Source of the DNA: Deltaproteobacteria bacterium
GTDB taxonomy: Bacteria; Myxococcota_A; UBA9160; PR03
Assembly (NCBI GenBank): GCA_018262315.1
Contig: JAGSPS010000216.1
Span: 1 to 5,788, forward strand
Length of the DNA: 5,788 bases
Direction: 5' to 3'
Shown piece by piece: positions 1 through 5,586 of the stretch. Position 1 is the stretch's first letter; each line of letters begins with the position of its first letter. A model generated the notes under the pieces. It saw nothing but the letters and a program-made list of their open reading frames with translations, searched no databases and was not told where the DNA came from. A program made the translations under genes and the position numbers.

Positions 1-732
1 GAGGCCGACCCGCTGAAGCGCGAGAACCTGGACGACCTGATCGCCGCCGTGAAGCGCGGTGGCGCGCAACTCGGCATCGCGTTCGACGGCGACGGCGACC
101 GCGCCATGTTCGTCGACGATGCCGGCGAGCCGATCACCGCCGACCTGATCACGGGCCTGCTCGCCGCTTCGCAGCTCCGCCGCCACGGCGGCAGGGGTCT
201 CATTCTCTACGACCTGCGCTCGAGCCGCGCGACGGCGGAGGCGATCGTCGAGGCGGGTGGTACGCCCGAGATGTGTCGCGTTGGACATGCCTTCATCAAG
301 GCGCAGATGCGCGAAAGCGGCGCGGTCTTCGCAGGTGAGCTGTCGGGCCACTTCTACTTCCGCTTCAGCCCCACGCTCGTGCACGACGACGGCACGGCCG
401 CGTTCGTCGCGCTGCTCGACGTGCTCGCCGAAACGGGGAAGCCGCTCTCGGAGCTGGTGCGGCCGCTGCGACGCTATGCCGCGAGCGGCGAGATCAACCG
501 GCGCGTCGCCGACACGCCCGGACTGCTCGCGGCTCTCGAAGCCGATCACGCCGGCAAGGCCGAGATCTCGAGGCTCGACGGGCTGCTGGTCCGCTATCCC
601 GACTGGTGGTTCAACGTGCGCGCCTCGAACACCGAGCCGGTGGTGCGGCTGAATCTCGAGGCGGCGGACGACGCCGCGATGCGCGCGCGCCGCGACGCAG
701 TGCTCGCGCGCATCGCGCAGTTCAGCCAGTAA
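1..732 (+). CDS. manB: Phosphomannomutase/phosphoglucomutase (ManB type), 5'-truncated by window edge
   Basis: The reading frame is open from base 1 and ends with TAA at 730-732, giving the last 243 residues of a family usually about 450-470 aa long. The N-terminal domain with the catalytic phosphoserine lies outside the window. Visible motifs, in window-residue numbers: the metal-binding loop DGDGDR (29-34), the sugar-recognition loop GELSGH (112-117) and the C-terminal phosphate-binding loop RASNTEP (207-213), preceded by YPDWWFNV as in ManB-like members. The enzyme interconverts mannose-6-P/mannose-1-P and often glucose-6-P/glucose-1-P in the cytoplasm, feeding nucleotide-sugar and surface polysaccharide synthesis. 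Substrate preference cannot be read from this fragment. A GTG at 49 is internal to the conserved domain and is not the real start. All motifs are intact and no frameshift is seen. The gene is convergent with the hydrolase at 742. Confidence 0.93.
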   Translation, partial: EADPLKRENLDDLIAAVKRGGAQLGIAFDGDGDRAMFVDDAGEPITADLITGLLAASQLRRHGGRGLILYDLRSSRATAEAIVEAGGTPEMCRVGHAFIKAQMRESGAVFAGELSGHFYFRFSPTLVHDDGTAAFVALLDVLAETGKPLSELVRPLRRYAASGEINRRVADTPGLLAALEADHAGKAEISRLDGLLVRYPDWWFNVRASNTEPVVRLNLEAADDAAMRARRDAVLARIAQFSQ

Positions 733-741
733 CCGAGCCCT

Positions 742-1524
742 TCAGCCGAGTTCCAGGTGTCTGGCCAGGAAGTTCCACATCGCCTTCAGGCCTGCGCCCG
801 GCAGGTCGTGGTGGCCGCACTCGAACCAGGCGATCTCCTTGGGGTCGCGCGCGGAGGCGTGCAGCGCTTCGGCGGCGGCGCGCGGGATCCGCTCGTCGTG
901 GGCCGCATTCACGAAGAGCAGCGGTCGCGGCGCGAAGGCGCCGATGCTGTCGGCCGGGTCGAAGTCGGGCGGACCGATGCCGGCGCCGCCGAGCGCGAGA
1001 GCGGCGGCGCGCGGGCGTGGATCGGTCGGGCAGAAGAGAGCGCCGAGGATCGCACCCAGGCTGAAGCCGGCATAGGCGACGCGCTGCGCATCCAGCTCGG
1101 GGAGTTCGGCGAGCGCGTCGAGCGCGCGCCCGAGATCGGCGACCGCCTGCCGGGAGAATTCGCTCCACAGCGCGATCGTGTCCGAGTCGGCGGATCGCAC
1201 GGACGTCGCGGTCGCGCCGAGGAGCTGTTCGCTCAGCTTCGCGGAGGCACGCTCGCCGTGCAGCGGGAAATCAATCGACGCGACCGCAACGCCGCGCTGC
1301 ACCCATGGCAATCGCGCTGCGTCGAGGTACTCCGAGTGCTTCGAACCTCCTGCACCGTGCTGCAACAGCACGAGCGGGAAGGGGCCGTCCCCGTTGGCGG
1401 GGAGCAGCAGCAGCCCCGGTACGCGATCGCCACGACTCGAATACTCGAAGCGGCGCACGCGCAGCGTCGGAGCGTGAGCGGGCGCCGCAGCGCTCGCGAT
1501 CCACAATGCGATGGGTTCGGTCAT
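742..1524 (-). CDS. Alpha/beta hydrolase, dienelactone hydrolase family
   Basis: This is a complete 260-aa protein with an ATG at 1524 and TGA at 742-744. The features are those of a single-domain alpha/beta hydrolase: a strand followed by the oxyanion-hole motif HGAGG (residues 56-60), the nucleophile elbow GFSLG with Ser155, an acidic residue in NAAHDERIP (Asp210), and a C-terminal His in CGHHDLPG (His238 or His239). Together these form a plausible Ser-Asp-His triad. No signal peptide or membrane segment is evident, so a cytoplasmic esterase or hydrolase is likely. The substrate is not determinable; the N-terminal segment resembles acyl-peptidase/DLH-like esterases. No clear Shine-Dalgarno sequence precedes the ATG. 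It lies 121 bp downstream of the ECF sigma gene on the same strand, so it may share a transcript or use its own promoter near the repeats at 1542-1593. Confidence 0.88.
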   Translation of the reverse strand: MTEPIALWIASAAAPAHAPTLRVRRFEYSSRGDRVPGLLLLPANGDGPFPLVLLQHGAGGSKHSEYLDAARLPWVQRGVAVASIDFPLHGERASAKLSEQLLGATATSVRSADSDTIALWSEFSRQAVADLGRALDALAELPELDAQRVAYAGFSLGAILGALFCPTDPRPRAAALALGGAGIGPPDFDPADSIGAFAPRPLLFVNAAHDERIPRAAAEALHASARDPKEIAWFECGHHDLPGAGLKAMWNFLARHLELG

Positions 1525-1541
1525 GCGCGCAGTCTATCGCT

Positions 1542-1593
1542 GCACCCAAGCAGGGCCGAGAGCGGTACCGAGATGAAACGCGCACCCATGCAG
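1542..1593. repeat. Direct repeat pair GCACCCAWGCAG upstream of the hydrolase gene
   Basis: GCACCCAAGCAG at 1542-1553 and GCACCCATGCAG at 1582-1593 match at 11 of 12 bases and start exactly 40 bp apart, close to four helical turns. They lie 18 and 58 bp upstream of the hydrolase ATG. The arrangement suits a tandem operator, but chance or a remnant duplication is possible. No matching protein is known to me. Confidence 0.4.
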
Positions 1594-1645
1594 AGCGCGC
1601 GAGCGCAGAACCCCTCGCACGCTCGGGAATCGTCTCAGCAACCTG

Positions 1646-2236
1646 CTAGCTGGCGAGCAATACCTTGCGGGCGCGATACAGGTGCGACTTCACCGCGTCC
1701 TCGCTCTTCGATAACAGCTGCGCGATCTCCTGGATCGAGCGGTGTTCGACGTGGTGGAGCTGGAAGAGTTCGCGCTGCTCATCGGACAGGTCGCTGGATA
1801 CGGCACCCTCGAGGCGCGCCAGCCGCTCGGTGTACTCGTAGGCCTCGAGCGGGTCGGGTTCTCGCGCGACGCCGTGCGAGCCATTCTCGACTTCGTCATC
1901 CCCGAGCGGGACGAGATTGGGCATGCGCTTCTTGAAGCGACTGGCCACCGTGCGTCGTGTGAGCCCAAATACCCACGCGCCGAATGGTGCCTCACCGCGG
2001 AAGGAATCGATCGACGCGAACACGTTGACGAAGACCTCCTGCACGGTCTCCTCGGTGTCCGCGCGATTCCGTAAACGGCGCGCCACGAAGTGGAAGATGC
2101 GCGCGAAATAGCGCTCGTAGAGTTCGCCAAAAGCGTTCTGCTCGCCCGCGCGGATCCGCTCGACCAGGATCTCGTCGGCTACCGGGCAGGCTACGAGTTC
2201 AGGGCTCGCCAGCGTCGGTGCGGCCATACCGTCCAT
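1646..2236 (-). CDS. RNA polymerase sigma factor, ECF (sigma-70 family, group 4)
   Basis: This 196-aa protein has the two-domain ECF layout. Region 2 spans about residues 23-100 and includes ELYERYFARIFHFVARRL, the DTEETVQEVFVNVF core-binding segment and FRGEAPFGAWVFGLTRR. An acidic linker covers about 110-137. Region 4 spans about 138-193 and includes HRSIQEIAQLLSKSEDAVKSHLYRAR, the helix-turn-helix that reads the -35 element. The chain stops just after region 4, so there is no C-terminal sensory extension. No anti-sigma, membrane or sensor gene is adjacent, so the controlling signal is unknown. The start is ambiguous. An ATG at 2236 is preceded by GGGA 8 nt upstream, and a second in-frame ATG at 2227 has AAGGGG 10 nt upstream; the difference is only three residues. 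A perfect hairpin sits 25 bp before the first ATG. The stop is TAG at 1646-1648. Confidence 0.92.
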   Translation of the reverse strand: MDGMAAPTLASPELVACPVADEILVERIRAGEQNAFGELYERYFARIFHFVARRLRNRADTEETVQEVFVNVFASIDSFRGEAPFGAWVFGLTRRTVASRFKKRMPNLVPLGDDEVENGSHGVAREPDPLEAYEYTERLARLEGAVSSDLSDEQRELFQLHHVEHRSIQEIAQLLSKSEDAVKSHLYRARKVLLAS

Positions 2237-2260
2237 TCCCCTTTTCCCAGGTTTCGCGGC

Positions 2261-2278
2261 GCATCATCTTCATGATGC
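2261..2278. promoter_or_regulatory. Perfect inverted repeat in the ECF sigma leader
   Basis: GCATCAT (2261-2267), a CTTC loop, and ATGATGC (2272-2278) form an uninterrupted 7-bp stem. It ends 25 bp before the sigma ATG at 2236. It is AT-richer than its surroundings, has no T run after it, and so does not look like a terminator. It could be a protein-binding dyad or a leader hairpin affecting translation or mRNA stability. The structure is seen; the function is inferred. Confidence 0.5.
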
Positions 2279-2545
2279 AACTCCACGTCGCAGGCTTCCG
2301 ATTCCTCGGAACCCTGCAGGCATCCAGCCCCCCGTCGAGGTAGTGGCATCGGATGGTGCACTGGTGTCAAGAAACGTCACTCCAGGACGAGAATTGTCAG
2401 TGACGCCGAGCGAAATCGGTCCTGGGACGCCCACTAGAGGCTCGAACTCCGTCCGGATGCCCTCCGATCCGGTCCGAGCGCGCGCCGCCGAATGCGCTCG
2501 ATCCCTCGGGACGGGAAGTGGCGCGTCTGAGCTGCTCGTGGCGCG
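2279..2545. other. Gene-free region with inverted and direct repeats
   Basis: No reading frame here looks coding. The region must hold the sigma promoter and the 3' end of the four-gene transcript. Visible structures are an inverted repeat CGTCACT (2375-2381)/AGTGACG (2399-2405) with a 17-nt spacer, the hairpin at 2440-2479 described separately, and a 10-bp direct repeat GTGGCGCGTC at 2518-2527 and 2538-2547 that straddles the stop of the 2546 gene. I could not recognise a convincing -35/-10 pair or an RNA gene. Confidence 0.4.
2440..2479. terminator. Imperfect hairpin downstream of the four-gene block (possible terminator, no T tract)
   Basis: The core stem is CCGGAT (2453-2458)/ATCCGG (2467-2472) with an 8-nt loop. 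An outer stem GCTCG (2440-2444)/CGAGC (2475-2479) can close around it. It lies 67-106 bp beyond the TGA of the 2546 gene on the minus strand, where that transcript should end. There is no run of T, so intrinsic termination is doubtful. It may instead be a 3'-end stabilising stem. Confidence 0.3.
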
Positions 2546-3076
2546 TCAGTTGAGGAAGTCGGCGTCACAGAGCCCGGTGCGGAACGCCGAGGCGGGCCGT
2601 CGCTGCGCAGGCCCGGGGAGGCAGCGGGCGACCCGGGATTCGGGTTCGACGCGCTCGAGGTCGATCTCGCCGCTCGTCCCGGCGAGGTGCCACCGTGCCA
2701 GCACGATCGCAGCGCCCGCAGCTTCCCTTGCCGCGATGCGGGTGGCCCGTTCGAATTCGCGAGCGATCAGCACCAGTTGCGCGGGCGGCTCTTCGCGCAC
2801 GGCGAGCGTTGGCGCCAGCTTGCGCCAATCCGGGATCCGGGCCTCGACCCAGGCGCGCTGAACGAGACCGGCTTGCAGGAGAGCTGCGTCGCCGCTGCGC
2901 TTTGCGACGAGCACCACGCACGCGCGACCATCCGGGGCAGCGGCGACCCAATCGATGACGCCGTCTTCTTCACCGAGCACGTCCTCGGCGATCAGCTCGA
3001 GCGGCGTACCGAGTTGGCCGAGGCGCGGCGCGATCGAGCGGCGCAGCGCTCGCTGCTCGTCGTTCGCTTCAGTCAT
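2546..3076 (-). CDS. Small protein resembling a PD-(D/E)XK (NucS/RecB-like) fold with an incomplete active site
   Basis: This predicted 176-aa protein has no named family that I recognise. I chose the ATG at 3076 because it overlaps the upstream stop in ATGACTGA (8-bp overlap), typical of translational coupling; an ORF opening at 3205 would run deep into the upstream gene. The middle part has the pattern of a restriction-endonuclease-like core: IDWVAAAPDGRACVVLVAKR (41-60), a strand-turn-strand ending in a Lys, then a helix with Gln68. The C-terminal half (PAQLVLIAREF... then AAIVLARWHL) continues as alternating strands and helices. In catalytic members the residue two before the Lys is Glu or Asp, but here it is Val57, so Asp42 and Lys59 remain without the acidic partner. 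It is probably a structural or binding protein rather than an active nuclease. The fold assignment is inference. It lies last in the block with the ParA fusion. Confidence 0.75.
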   Translation of the reverse strand: MTEANDEQRALRRSIAPRLGQLGTPLELIAEDVLGEEDGVIDWVAAAPDGRACVVLVAKRSGDAALLQAGLVQRAWVEARIPDWRKLAPTLAVREEPPAQLVLIAREFERATRIAAREAAGAAIVLARWHLAGTSGEIDLERVEPESRVARCLPGPAQRRPASAFRTGLCDADFLN

Positions 3077-3836
3077 CCACAGCGCCGTGGGCGTCGCCGA
3101 GCAGCATCGCCGCGACATCGGCGAGCGCGCGCGCCGACGTCGCGTGGGCGCTCGCGAGCGCGATCGGCCGCCCCGTGACGATCGACCGCGAGAGATGCAC
3201 GTCATCGACGAGCAGGCCGTAGCTGACGAGCGTACAGCCGAGCCGCTGCTCGGCGGCGGCCGCCAGGCGATCGAAGCAGTCCCGAGCTTCCGCGATCGAT
3301 CGCACGCCGAAGACGGTCACGCCGATGCGCGCGTCGCGCGAGTGTGTCGCGATCGCTTCGAGCGCCGTCCAGGTGTCGCGCGCCTCCGCCTCGTGCGGCC
3401 GGACCAGCAGCAGCGTCCAACGCAGCAGCGCCTCCGCGTCGGCCGCCTTGCTGAGACACGCTGCGGGGAGCGCCGCCAGGGCGAGCCCGCGATCGCGCGG
3501 CGCCGCTGCGCGCACCCATTCTTCGGCGCGACGCGCCAACTCGCCGGGCTCGTCGGCGTCGACACGAATTGCCAGCGCACCGAGCGGCCCGCGACCCGGC
3601 AGCGGCCAGGCCGGTGTCGCGCACAGCGACCGCGGCGCCAGCAGCGCGGCGCGCGCGCCCTGCCGAGCCGCTTCGACCGCCAGGTTCCAGAGCAGCGCAC
3701 CGCACACCGGATCGGCGTTCGCGAACGGAACGCCGATGAGCGGAAGCACCTCGCCCCTGCGGTCCGCGGACGCCGCGACGTTGCCGGTCAGTTCCGGGGC
3801 GAAAAAGTGCAGGACGTCGCCGAGTTCGCGCGGCAT
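3069..3836 (-). CDS. MinD/ParA-like protein lacking Walker A (probable pseudo-ATPase)
   Basis: This predicted 255-aa protein starts at the ATG at 3836, 5 bp after the ParA-CBM48 stop; a longer frame from 3920 would overlap that gene by 79 bp. Its architecture follows MinD/FlhG-type SIMIBI ATPases. A first strand-loop-helix (LIGVPFANADPVCGALLWNLA, about 33-53, then ARQGARAALLA) corresponds to the segment that normally holds KGGVGKTT, but the glycine-rich lysine loop is absent. A later strand RWTLLLVRPHE (139-149) and IGVTVFGVRS (171-180) match the strands leading to VxP and VNxV in MinD relatives. The tail LVSYGLLVDDVHLSRSIVTG (203-222) matches the usual G-x-I-P-x-D-x-x-V-x-x-A-V segment. It probably does not hydrolyse ATP and may dimerise with, or regulate, the ParA encoded upstream. 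Homology is inferred by eye. It overlaps the next gene by 8 bp. Confidence 0.8.
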   Translation of the reverse strand: MPRELGDVLHFFAPELTGNVAASADRRGEVLPLIGVPFANADPVCGALLWNLAVEAARQGARAALLAPRSLCATPAWPLPGRGPLGALAIRVDADEPGELARRAEEWVRAAAPRDRGLALAALPAACLSKAADAEALLRWTLLLVRPHEAEARDTWTALEAIATHSRDARIGVTVFGVRSIAEARDCFDRLAAAAEQRLGCTLVSYGLLVDDVHLSRSIVTGRPIALASAHATSARALADVAAMLLGDAHGAVDD

Positions 3837-3841
3837 TCGGT

Positions 3842-4957
3842 TTAACGCACCACCAACACCGAATTCGGCGGCCCGATCGAAGTGGCGACGCGTTCGGGAT
3901 TGGCGGGGTCCTCGCACCACTCCCCGTCGACCACGTAACGGTATTCATAGGTGCCCGGTGCGAGTCGCAGCACCTTGCGCCACACGCACGTTTCGCCCTC
4001 CTGGTGCGTCGAGGAGAGCACGTCGCGATCGGGTACCCAGCCGTTGAAGTCACCCGCGATGCGCACGTCGGCGGCGCCCGGTTCGCGGTACTCGATCACC
4101 ACCTCGCGCGGCTGCGGAGCGGCGGGCCTGGTCTCGGCCGGCACTTCCGCCTGCGCCGGGGCGTGCGCGGCCACTTCGGTCGCGAGCGCGGCGTAGTCGG
4201 CGGCCCCGTTCGACGACGGCGCCATCCGCGCGACGGGCAGGCCGCGGCGCGCCGCCTCGCGCAACTTCACGCTGTTGCGGATCACCGTGTCGAAGCAGGC
4301 GTCGCCGAAGCGGGTGCGGATCTCGGCGAGTGTTTCGCGGGCGAAGCGCGTGCGGCCGTCGTAGAGCGTCGCGAGGATGCGTACGTCCGGGGCGATGCGC
4401 AGTCGCTCGGCGAGCAGCGCGATCGTCTCGAGCAGCTTGTGGACGCCGTGCAGCGCGAAGTGACTGGTCTCGACCGGCACGATCACCTCGTTCGCCGCGC
4501 GCAGCGCGTTGAAAGTGAGCAACCCGACGTTCGGCGGGCAATCGACGAGCACGTAGTCGTACGGATCGGGCAGTGCGGCGATCGCGCGCGCCAACCGATC
4601 GGTGCGCGTTTCGGCGCGCTCCTGCGCGAGTTTCTGTTCGAGCGCCGAAAGCACGATGCCGGACGGCGCCACGTGCAATCGCTCGCCGGCCGGCACGATC
4701 ACGTCGGCGAGTCGCGGGGCGCCTTCCTCCTCGGCGAGCACCTCGTAGAGATTTTCGTCGAGCGCTTCGGGATCGATGCCGAGCGCGATGCTCGCGTGCG
4801 CCTGCGGATCGAGGTCGACCACCAGCACGCGCGCACCGTCGAGCGCGAGACAGCCCGCCAGGTTCACGGCGGTGGTCGTTTTGGCGCAGCCGCCTTTCTG
4901 GTTCACGATGGCGATGATGCGCGTGACGATCGGGTCCGTGGTGGCGTCGCGGTCCAT
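3842..4957 (-). CDS. ParA-family ATPase fused to C-terminal CBM48/AMPK-type glycogen-binding domain
   Basis: This 371-aa protein starts at the ATG at 4957, because GGAGG (4962-4966) lies 4 nt upstream; a GTG at 4981 lacks such a signal. Residues about 10-263 are a ParA/Soj ATPase. They hold deviant Walker A KGGCAKTTT (21-29, signature Lys21 and Lys26), the Walker A' DLDPQAH with Asp48/Asp50, Walker B VLVDCPP with Asp139, and the basic C-terminal segment RNSVKLREAARRG (227-239) that in Soj relatives touches non-specific DNA. An Ala/Pro-rich linker (about 264-283) leads to a CBM48-like domain (about 286-371) with GDFNGW (302-307), GTYEYRYVVDGEW (335-347) and a GPPN end (362-365). By alignment with the AMPK beta subunit, Trp307, Trp347, Arg340 and Asn365 match sugar-contacting positions. 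Plausible role: nucleotide-driven positioning of a glucan-containing cargo. No ParB-like gene is adjacent. It heads a tight cluster with the two downstream genes. Confidence 0.9.
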   Translation of the reverse strand: MDRDATTDPIVTRIIAIVNQKGGCAKTTTAVNLAGCLALDGARVLVVDLDPQAHASIALGIDPEALDENLYEVLAEEEGAPRLADVIVPAGERLHVAPSGIVLSALEQKLAQERAETRTDRLARAIAALPDPYDYVLVDCPPNVGLLTFNALRAANEVIVPVETSHFALHGVHKLLETIALLAERLRIAPDVRILATLYDGRTRFARETLAEIRTRFGDACFDTVIRNSVKLREAARRGLPVARMAPSSNGAADYAALATEVAAHAPAQAEVPAETRPAAPQPREVVIEYREPGAADVRIAGDFNGWVPDRDVLSSTHQEGETCVWRKVLRLAPGTYEYRYVVDGEWCEDPANPERVATSIGPPNSVLVVR

Positions 4958-4961
4958 GGTG

Positions 4962-4966
4962 CCTCC
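4962..4966 (-). promoter_or_regulatory. Ribosome binding site deciding the ParA-CBM48 start
   Basis: GGAGG on the minus strand lies 4 nt before the ATG at 4957. It supports this start over the in-frame GTG at 4981, which would place the signal inside the coding sequence. Confidence 0.6.
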
Positions 4967-4978
4967 GACTCCCGGGCC

Positions 4979-4997
4979 CACAGCCGCCCGGGCTGTG
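4979..4997. promoter_or_regulatory. Leader hairpin just upstream of the ParA-CBM48 ribosome binding site
   Basis: CACAGCC (4979-4985) and GGCTGTG (4991-4997) form a perfect 7-bp stem around a 5-nt loop, 21 bp before the ATG at 4957 and 12 bp before GGAGG. The palindromic CCCGGGC element occurs at 4971-4977 and again at 4987-4993, so alternative pairings are possible. The position suits translational or operator control; function is inferred. Confidence 0.4.
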
Positions 4998-5019
4998 ATG
5001 CCTGCGTTCGCCGGTGGCC

Positions 5020-5040
5020 GCTCCGGAGCTCTGTGCTCCG
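5020..5040. repeat. Palindrome and stem-loop in the merR-parA gap
   Basis: A perfect 10-bp palindrome GCTCCGGAGC (5020-5029) overlaps a stem CGGAGC (5024-5029)/GCTCCG (5035-5040) with a 5-nt loop. It starts 7 bp past the MerR stop in the direction of transcription. There is no T tract, so it may be a weak terminator or intercistronic stem between the regulator and the ParA gene rather than a strong stop. Confidence 0.4.
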
Positions 5041-5047
5041 ATCGGCG

Positions 5048-5551
5048 TCAGGAGCCCGGGCGCCCCTCCGCTTCGCGCCCCAGTCCCCGCTCGACTTCGC
5101 GTTGGAGCTGGGCGACCTCGAAGATCCACTCCTGTCCGGAGACGGCTTCGAAGGTCGACCCACCATGCAGCACCAGCACGAGGTCGCCCGTTGCGACCAG
5201 GACCAATTCGGAGAGCGGCTTCTGCACCTCGGGGAGGATCCGTTTCAGCGAGCCGATGCTATGACGGATCCGCTGGACCGAGACGCCGGCGTCGATCAGT
5301 TGCTTCGCGGCTCGTAGCGCCACGAGATCTTCGAACGTGTAGCGGTGGTGCCCGCCCTGGGTCCGAGCCGAAGGGGCGACGAGGTCCGTCTCGGCCCAGT
5401 ACTGGAGCTGGCGGCGCGAGACGCCCAGGATCCGAACGACCTGCCCGGTGCGGAACAGGCGCACCGAACGCGCGGCCTGCGTCGCGACCGGCGCGGCAGC
5501 GGTTCCGGTCGAGCGCAGCGACCGATCAGAAGAAGGAGTAGGAAACGGCAC
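5048..5551 (-). CDS. MerR-family transcriptional regulator
   Basis: The start is set at the GTG at 5551, giving 167 aa. A TTG at 5662 also opens the frame, but the promoter-like pair at 5587-5616 lies between the two and the extra residues look non-coding; a GTG at 5464 is a third option. After a Ser/Ala-rich leader (about 1-30), the winged helix-turn-helix spans about 31-100. It contains TGQVVRILGVSRRQLQYWAE (35-54), a GGHHRYTFEDL wing (66-76) and a LIDAGVSVQRIRHSI helix. The C-terminal part (about 108-160) has a small beta-like segment, GDLVLVLHGGSTFEAVSGQE, instead of a long dimerisation coil. The protein contains no Cys, so it is unlikely to be a thiol-coordinated metal sensor. It lies 90 bp before the ParA-CBM48 gene on the same strand and is divergent from the gene at 5685, so it may control either or both. 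Confidence 0.87.
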   Translation of the reverse strand: MPFPTPSSDRSLRSTGTAAAPVATQAARSVRLFRTGQVVRILGVSRRQLQYWAETDLVAPSARTQGGHHRYTFEDLVALRAAKQLIDAGVSVQRIRHSIGSLKRILPEVQKPLSELVLVATGDLVLVLHGGSTFEAVSGQEWIFEVAQLQREVERGLGREAEGRPGS

Positions 5552-5586
5552 GGACCAAACGCCCCCCAAACACGTCCGCAGTCGAG

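Noticed and set aside
721..760. Bidirectional terminator between the convergent mutase and hydrolase genes
   Set aside because: Only 9 bp separate the stops, and I find a short direct TTCAGCC repeat (721-727, 741-747) but no stable stem with a T tract.
757..1935. Long plus-strand open frame of about 390 codons opposite the hydrolase and sigma genes
   Set aside because: It runs antisense across two genes with clear motifs, crosses their intergenic gap, is rich in Arg/Gly/Ala/Glu with no recognisable domain, and arises from high GC keeping stops rare.
3077..3205. N-terminal extension of the small nuclease-fold-like gene to 3205
   Set aside because: It would overlap the upstream gene by about 130 bp and encode an Arg/Ser-rich stretch; the ATGACTGA overlap at 3069-3076 gives a natural start.
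2955..3845. Plus-strand open frame of about 296 codons opposite the pseudo-MinD gene
   Set aside because: The minus-strand frame shows SIMIBI-type strands and operon-style junctions, while this frame is Arg-rich low-complexity sequence.
3837..3920. N-terminal extension of the pseudo-MinD gene to 3920
   Set aside because: It would overlap the CBM48 domain coding sequence by 79 bp and adds no recognisable sequence; the ATG at 3836 follows the ParA stop by 5 bp.
4004..5317. Plus-strand open frame of about 437 codons opposite the ParA-CBM48 and MerR genes
   Set aside because: It is antisense to strongly conserved coding sequence, Arg/His-rich, and without any family pattern; a codon-bias shadow.
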